From: Mastigamoeba balamuthi
Lineage: Eukaryota > Evosea > Mastigamoebida > Mastigamoebidae
Direction: 5' to 3'
DNA length: 64,000 nucleotides
NCBI GenBank assembly: GCA_902651635.1
Contig: CACRSC010000109.1
Coordinates: 36,085 to 100,084 of the forward strand
Below the pieces are notes generated by a model. That model did not search any database. It was not told the origin of the DNA and worked only from the letters and a program-made list of their open reading frames with translations. Positions 54,152 to 64,000 of this stretch are shown piece after piece; position 1 is the stretch's first letter; every line of letters begins with the position of its first letter. A program made the position numbers and the translations under genes.

Positions 54152-56853
54152 TCAAGTATGAAGGCCATATGTATGGATGATTGTGTTTGAAAACAGGGAA
54201 ATAGATGCCAGGCTTGTATCGTGCACATCCTCCCATGTCCTAACTGAAGTGACGAAGGGCTTAATTGAAGCAGGTCCCTTATAGATGATTACAGCAGAGC
54301 CGGATATGCTCTCTCTGAAGATCAGTACATGGCAGTAGTGCTGCTTTAGGGTCTTGTTTTCTCCCACATGTGACAGAAGTTGCCCCAGCAGCTCCCAGCC
54401 TGCGTGAAACCACTGAAAGTAATGGCCATAGTCAGATGCAGTTGCCCAACTGGTATCAGACAGCAGATAGTCACGGATAACCTTAGCAACCTTGTACTGT
54501 GTTGACCTTTGTCTGCTGCTGTCCAGGCCTATGCACACTCATGAACGGCCCACTGTCATATAAGCAAGCCAGGCACTACATCGTTATCATCATTGTTTTT
54601 GTCACCCCAAGATTTTGCAGATTTGCTGGTGATAGTGTTCGAGTACACACCAGAAGCTATCAGTAAGTGAACCAATTGGTTGGTCCCAGCCATTTCAGTG
54701 ATCAGAGTGTTCAGGAGCAGCAAAAGGCCAAGTAGTACAGGCCTGAGGATGGTCAGGGAGTATTGCAGACTGTCAAACCCCCTCTGTGATTCTCTCACCA
54801 CTTGTCTGGCAATGGCCTTAAAGTTAAGAACGTTGGTGTTGTGAGGAACGCCCTTCTCTGCAGACACAGCAAGGTGGCTCTTGACATACATGCACAGTGA
54901 CTTCAGTGTGCACCAGTGCCCACTGCACTCACTGATAGCTGACTTGATCCAGTGGCAAGCCTCGCGAGCATGCTTATCTCTATGTGCAGCAGGTCCTCCA
55001 TTGCTTATGGCTGTGCGAGGTGGAATGCCAAGAAGAAGCCATGCCTGTGATGCCATGGCACAGAAGGTGAGCAAGTTAATGCACCAGTACAGGGTGACAC
55101 CCTCCTGTTTTGGTCTGAGTGAACAGTGACAAGTCAAGCGATGTGACGACAGTGAACAGAATGCCATGGTTGGCCTCGGGCTCATAGCAGCGGTTGTCCA
55201 GTGTCCCACCAAGCTCATGCAAGATGTTAAAGAAGGAGTACTCGCTCTTCTGGTGAAGGTTGAGGACCTCGTCCACTCTAATAAACCAGCTGCATCTGCT
55301 GTCACCCCTCGAGATGACAATGGCCTTAAGAACATTCATGAGTGTCAGTGCATCAAGTGTCTTCCTGCAGGTGCACCCCCACCTATAGAACTTGTCCCAC
55401 TGCTGCGCCCCGCCATCATAAGTCCACTTGAAGTAATACCTGTGGGTGATTTGGTGAGTAAGCCTGTGCTTGTGGCCAGGGATCATCATTATCGAGAGCA
55501 ATGCACGTGGCAAGTACACAGAGAGCCAGCATATTGCAGGCCGAGCCACTAATGTCAGGCGAGGTCAGCAGCAACCATGAGTTGTACGTGATAAGGAGCG
55601 GGACATGCCAGTGGACAATGTCCTTCACCTTATCACGCTGCATTGGAGATAAATGTGCCAGGAGCTTTGCATGGTTTTCTGTGTTCCGGTCAAACTGCCA
55701 GCTCATCTCCCCCTGCACCTCGTCCAGTAGCCTCGACCTAACGGTCCCTGGTGCCCTGCTATCAGGCACAGCGGATTCCGCACTCAGTTCTCGAGTCTCC
55801 TGAGCCCCTGCAGAGACTCAATGCACAGCAAAACACGGTGTGCATCGTCAGCTGGTTGCAACTGGTGAGTGCTGAAGGGGAGCAACACTTGTTTGCCCGA
55901 AGATATGAGGGAAAACAGATGCTCGGCAATGCTGTTAGAGAACTGACTGAGGTAGTACGACTTGAGCGCATCTATCATGGCTGCGTCCCCTTTGTACGTA
56001 GTCAGCACGTCGTGTTTTGTGTGCTGTGTGACGGTTTCGCGCAGTGAGCCAGTGGAAAAGCATCAGTTTGCTAAAGAGAAAAGGAACACTTGCATCATAA
56101 AGAAGCAGCTGTGTCAAGAGAAATGAGAGCAGGCAGGGTGTGCAAACCCAGTTGGGGACGTGACGCTTGTCGTCATCCTTGGACACCAGCCCGACCATGG
56201 GATGCTGGCGCATGTGGCAGACAAACTCCTCCATTGAGTCCGCGATTTCCGGGGGACTCCCACAGCGCAGTCGGGGAGTGCCTGAACAAACATAGTCTGT
56301 GAATGGAGAAAGACATCCATACAATTACCCGGCTGGAACTAACGCTGGAAAAGAGAACAGGATAGAATAAGTCGTGGCAGAGCCTCGATTAAGGGAATGA
56401 GGAATTGATATGACCGATGGCAAACAGAGAGAGACATAAAGAAGAATGGCAGTGCACGAGGATGAGTAGCATGCCGAACCTGGCGGCTTGGCAGCAGCCT
56501 TATGGATCACGAGGACGCCGTCTCCCAGCCGGTGGAAGAACTCGGTCGTGAGCCATCGCCTGGGGTCGAGCACGAGGGGCTTGGTGCAGTAGGACGCTAG
56601 TGCCCGCCTGACCAGCTGGGGGACGTAGACCTCGGACAGGAACAAAGACAGCTCGGTGGCGGGGCAGCTGATGCCGCTGATGGCCTGCCTTGCTCGCTCC
56701 TTCAGGTCGAGCACGCTGATGCCCTGGGGCGCGATCGGCCCGACGCTGACGCCATAGGCATTCCTTCCCTCGTACTCGAACCACACGGTGAACGTGTTGT
56801 CCTGCAGAGGCACGCGTTAATCACGGTTGTGAGGCACAAACGCGCACTGCCAT
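54152..56853 (-). CDS. Crinkler-like protein with ubiquitin-like header
   Basis: Exon 1 codes only Met-Ala (56853-56848); then 56801-56480, 56296-56148 and 56023-55837 follow in phase. The N-terminus has the Crinkler header pattern: a beta-rich start (NTFTVWFEYEG), the helix SVLDLKERARQAI, ELSLFLSE, then DPRRWLTTEFFHRLGDGVLVIHK. Further segments at about 55807-55500, 55549-55076, 55040-54556 and 54538-54152 continue the protein: YYFKWTYDGG, a Walker-B-like WFIRVDEVLNLHQ, VVTSLDLSLFTQTKTG, and a C-terminal GHYFQWFHAGWELLGQLL. The VDE and TSLD pattern is as in Crinkler/RHS NTPases, but I see no Walker A. The join 55837/55807 would need a 29-nt intron or is a frameshift; exon edges left of 55.8 kb are unresolved. 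Possibly decaying. Confidence 0.55.
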
Positions 56854-56970
56854 GTCTAGAGCAACGGAGCACAGTGGGACCTTGTCGATAATCTCGAGAG
56901 ATTCTGCGAGTATAAACAATTGATCGGGAAAAACTGAAGCCACGTCTTTCACAGAAGGACCTCTTTTCTG
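56854..56970. promoter_or_regulatory. Bidirectional promoter of the Crinkler-like pair
   Basis: Only 117 bp separate the two proposed divergent start codons. It contains AT-rich TATAAACAATTGATC near 56911-56925. Sharing of one promoter is inferred from spacing. Confidence 0.4.
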
Positions 56971-60120
<3,150 letters not shown>

Positions 60121-60538
60121 GGATTTCTTCCTTTCTGGGCACGCATAAATTGAAAATCTGGCTCGCTTTGGTGCACACCATCCTGTGTTCTGAACAGACT
60201 CATGCTCATGGTCGTTTTAATCGGACAGAGCTGCAAGGTCGTCCACAAAGAAAGGGAGAAATCATGCATTATTCTGGGGTCAGAATAGCGCGGGTTTTGC
60301 CCAGACTTGGGTGTTCGGAAATCCAAATGCATGCTGGGCGGAAATGTCGATGACGAGAAGGCGAGTCGCAGCCCCAATTCACTTGGGGCGGTGTGATATT
60401 ATTCCGCTTGATATTTCGATTGCGTCATCTTTGCGTCCTTTTTTCGTTCTTTTGCTTTGCGCCTGCGCGCGGCTATCCTCCCCGACCCCCACTCGCTCCC
60501 CGTTCCAGGGCACGCGCAAACCCCCCGCAAAACCAGCC
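60121..60538. other. Intergenic: 3' flank and ABCE1 promoter
   Basis: 418 bp, no gene seen. The ABCE1-proximal part holds a GATATTATTCCGCTTGATAT segment (about 60397-60416) and pyrimidine-rich DNA up to the start codon. Confidence 0.45.
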
Positions 60539-63134
60539 ATGTCGCGCAAGGGAGGAGACGACGAGAGGTTGACTCGCATTGCGATCGTCAACGAGGACAA
60601 GTGCAAGCCCAAGCGCTGCCGCCAGGAGTGCAAGAAGTCGTGCCCTGTCGTCCGCATGGGTCTGTCTGCCCCCTCCCCCGCTGCCACCGGCCCTCTTCTG
60701 TCGCCTTCTCTCCCGTATTATTTCCTTCTGTTCTCCCCGCAGTGCCCAAAAATCAGCGGCACGCGCCCCATTGTGCCGCCCGCCCTTGGTCGATGCGCGC
60801 TCGGGGCCTCTGCGCGGCCTCGAGCTGCGCGCGGACGTCCCTGCTGCCGTTGACGGATTTCTCTTAACCGCACAGCAGCGCCCCAGCGGACTTTGTTTTT
60901 ACTGCTTCCTCCCCTACCCCCCCCGTGACCCCTGTGTGCTGCCCCCTACGATGCAAGACGGCCCTCCTGCTGCCCCCTGCCTGGGCGATCTCTTTGATGT
61001 GCATTGCGCAAGGGAGGGTTTTTCTCCCTTTTCATTTACTGTGTGCTCTTGGCTCTGTTGCCCCCTTGCATGTGCTGACACCCCCTCCTCTTTCCTTCCC
61101 CCTACCCACCACACAGGCAAGCTGTGCATCGAGGTGGCGCCCACGTCGAAGATCGCGTGGATCTCGGAGGAGCTGTGCATCGGGTGCGGCATCTGCGTGA
61201 AGAAGTGCCCGTTCGAGGCCATCTCGATCCTGAACCTGCCCAAGAGCCTCGAGCGCCAGACGACGCACCGCTACGGCCCCAACAGCTTCAAGCTGCACAG
61301 GCTCCCCATGCCGCGCCCGGGCCAGGTCCTCGGCCTCGTCGGCACCAACGGCATCGGCAAGTCCACGGCCCTCAAGATCCTCGGCGGCAAGCTCAAGCCC
61401 AACCTGGGCAACTACGAGGTCTGTCCTCCTGGCAGGGAGGGAAGATCCCTCTATCTTCTCCCTGAGGAGAATATCTGAGCTGACTGACCCCGATGGGCCA
61501 CTTGCGCAGCACGCGCCCGACTGGCAGGAGATCCTGACGTACTTCCGCGGCTCGGAGCTGCAGAACTACTTCACGAGGCTGCTCGAGGACAACCTCAAGG
61601 CGATCATCAAGCCGCAGTACGTCGACCACATCCCCAAGGCCGTCAAGGGCACCGTCGGCGCCATCCTGCGCGCCAAGGACGAGCGCAACGTCGCCGAGGA
61701 GATGATCAGGCGCCTCGACCTCGAGTCGGTCATCGACCGCGACGTCGCCAACCTCTCTGGCGGTGAGCTGCAGCGCTTCGCCATCGCCGTCGTCTGCGTC
61801 CAGGACGCCGATATGTATGACGTCAACGCAGGCGTTTCCCCGTTTGGGCTGACGTGTGGGGATATTTCCCCCTGCGCAGATACATGTTCGACGAGCCGTC
61901 GAGCTACCTCGATGTGAGGCAGAGGCTGCGCGCGGCCGAGACGATCCGCTCGCTGCTGTCGCCGGAGAAGTACGTGATCGTGGTCGAGCACGACCTGAGC
62001 GTGCTGGACTACCTCTCGGACTTTGTGTGCTGCCTCTACGGCCAGCCGGGCGCCTACGGAGTGGTGACGATGCCCTTTGGCGTCCGCGAGGGCATCAACA
62101 TCTTCCTCGAGGGCAAGGTCCCCACCGAGAACCTGCGGTTCCGCGACACGTCGCTGTCGTTCAAGATTGCCGACTCGGTCGAGGGCCTGCCCGAGGGCGA
62201 CGTGGCGCGCGGCAAGCACACGCAGTACAACTACCCGGCGATGACGACGACGCTGGGCAACTTCCAGCTCGACGTCGAGGCCGGCGGCTTCAAGGACAGC
62301 GAGATCGTCGTGCTCGTCGGCCAGAACGGCACCGGCAAGACCACCATGATCCGCATGCTCGCCGGCCTGCTCAAGCCCGACAGCGGCGTCGAGGTCCCCG
62401 AGCTCAACGTCAGCTACAAGCCCCAGAAGATCAGCCCCAAGGTATCTCGCAATATCCCCGCGATATTTTATTGGAATCCAGAGAGATTCCTACTTTTGCG
62501 TTGGCCACCCTTCGTTCCAACACAAACGCCGATTGGCTTGTTTGCAGCGACTAACCCACGGGGCCTTGATGGGATGCAGTACACGGGGACGGTGCGCCAG
62601 CTGCTGCAGATGAAGATCCGCGACTCGTTTGTGCACCCGCAGTTCAACGCGGACGTGATGAAGCCGATGCTGATCGAGCAGATCCTGGACCAGGGCGTGC
62701 AGGTGCTCTCTGGCGGCGAGCTGCAGCGCGTGGCCATTGTGCTCTGCCTGGGCCAGCCCGCGGACATCTACCTGATCGACGAGCCCAGCGCCTACCTCGA
62801 CTCGGAGCAGCGCATCGTCGCCTCCAAGGTCATCAAGCGCTTCATCCTGCACTCGCGCAAGACGGCCTTCATCGTCGAGCACGACTTCATCATGGCGACG
62901 TACCTCGCGGACCGCGTCATCCGCTACACCGGAGAGCCCGCCAGGCACTGCCAGGCGCACACGCCCGAGGGCCTCGTGACGGGCATGAACGCGTTCCTCA
63001 AGGACCTCGACATCACGTTCCGCCGCGACCCCACCAACTTCCGCCCGCGCATCAACAAGCAGAACTCGGTCAAGGACAAGGAGCAGAAGTCCGTCGGCGA
63101 CTACTTCCTCGTCGACGCTGGCGAGAAGGACTGA
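60539..63134 (+). CDS. ABCE1: ABCE1 / Rli1 ribosome-recycling ATPase
   Basis: Essential iron-sulfur twin ATPase that splits ribosomes after termination and aids initiation. Five exons, 60539-60659, 61117-61418, 61510-61814, 61880-62441 and 62580-63134, join in phase to 614 aa. Two 4Fe-4S clusters are intact ([32 protein letters not shown]). NBD1 has [17 protein letters not shown] and [12 protein letters not shown]2 has [17 protein letters not shown] and IDEPSAYLD. The hinge and the C-terminus (SVGDYFLVD) fit the family. Intron 1 is unusually long here (457 nt); introns 3 and 4 contain GGGGATATTTCCCC and GCGATATTTTA islands. All residues expected for function are present. Confidence 0.98.
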
Positions 63135-64000
63135 GCTGCACTAACACCTACCCCCCACCCCCCGCTTTTTGCGTCGCCCTGCCGTGCGGCCGTGTGTGTG
63201 TGTGTGCCCGCCCGCACCCCCGTAGTGGATTGGATTAACAAAGACCCCCAAGACGGATCCCCCCACCTGCTGCCTCGGCCCCCCTGCCCTACCACACCTT
63301 GCACCATCTTCCACACTATCTATGTGCTCGTGTCTTGACGCTACAGAAATCCGCCAGAGTCCACATGCGATGTGCTTCCCACAGGCAACTGCACGACAGT
63401 GGTCGGCGGAGCTGAGAGCTGGGCTCCTCCCTGACAGCTTGGCTATTGGCGGCGATGGCCCGGTGCTCGCTCTTGCAGTGGTAGTGATTATGCGGTGAGC
63501 AGTGCCGCGAGGCGTGCAGGAGGATTTGTCTTATCTATCAAATAAAGTCGGTGGGGAATTCTGTTTATGCGTCTGCAGGACAGAATAAGGGCTGTAGGGG
63601 GGGGGGGGGCCCGTGAAGCACATAAGTGCAAATGGGGGGCAGATCCTGCTGTCTACCAAAGGTCCACAAAGAATTATTTCGAGCTGGCGACCTCGGGGTG
63701 GTGGTCCCAACTGGTGGGATCTCATGGAGCATGCAGAGCAACCTCCATGTCCTGGAAAGAACAGAAGGATGGGCAGGAGGAGTCGGCTGCGAGGAATGCG
63801 AAGAGAGCGAGTGGCGTGAGATTGACCCCTTGTCCATTGGGTCCAGGGGACTGGCGCAGACTTGTCCTCGCTCTCGGAGCACTTGGGACTCCTTGCTGCC
63901 ACTGCTGGCCTTGCTGGGATTGTGCAAGACGACACCAGCGCCCCCATTCCCCCCACCAGAGTCCTCCTGAGCACGAGGCACTTGGTCTCGTACTGCGCGG
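63135..64000. other. ABCE1 3' flank; no confident gene
   Basis: Holds a GT run near 63192-63205, a G run at about 63597-63610, and open frames on both strands after 63.5 kb (plus strand 63626-63970; minus strand 63974-63531) that show no known family. One of these may be an exon of a gene extending past the right edge. Confidence 0.4.

Noticed and set aside
63531-63974. Minus-strand gene at the right edge
   Set aside because: Two overlapping frames on each strand are open, none with a recognisable domain, so it is left as a possible exon only.

Overview
This window is nuclear DNA of a eukaryote. Genes are broken by many short GT-AG or GC-AG introns (mostly about 50-130 nt) whose open frames join in phase. 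There is a polymerase III type tRNA gene, and the proteins are eukaryotic: ABCE1, alpha-actinin, a Rab GTPase, a Chk2-type kinase, a TALE homeobox protein and the axonemal protein SPAG16/PF20. SPAG16 implies a cell that builds a motile flagellum or cilium. GC-rich coding, tiny intergenic gaps and alpha-actinin point to a compact, probably unicellular, flagellated protist-like organism. I cannot name the species.

Layout. 1-12.9 kb is a GC-rich, gene-dense block: SPAG16 (5' exons only), a TALE homeobox gene, a small coiled-coil gene, an ABCG half-transporter, a four-helix MARVEL-like protein, a Rab, GDP-L-fucose synthase, and an ATP-sulfurylase-like/APS-kinase fusion. 12.9-31.7 kb is a less GC-rich accessory block: tRNA-Pro(AGG), two related tandem-repeat zones near 14 kb and 25 kb, a five-exon gene with palindromic repeats in its introns, decayed transposon-like genes, a decayed Ty3/gypsy element flanked by near-perfect hairpins, and a scaffold join (N) bordered by an exact 217-bp duplication. 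31.7-39.3 kb holds a duplicated scrap of the alpha-actinin gene, a kinase/coiled-coil gene and alpha-actinin itself. 39.4-52.6 kb holds a tail-anchored PP2C, a METTL21-like methyltransferase, an FHA-kinase (Chk2/Rad53 type), a large RRM-LOTUS-TPR-J-domain protein, and two tandem F-box/HAD-like/zinc-finger genes. 52.6-60.1 kb contains a head-to-head pair of Crinkler-like genes, one with a PD-(D/E)XK-like nuclease end and a 308-unit CT microsatellite in an intron. 60.5-63.1 kb is ABCE1.

Most genes are unrelated housekeeping functions. The unusual content is: a high share of GC-AG introns with GCACG-type donors; the RRM-LOTUS-TPR-J fusion; an APS kinase fused to an apparently inactive sulfurylase; the F-box/HAD/zinc-finger pair; and the divergent Crinkler-like pair. 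Gene models given as exon lists were checked by hand for reading-phase agreement at every junction unless stated otherwise. All family names rest on motif recognition by eye; no database search was run.
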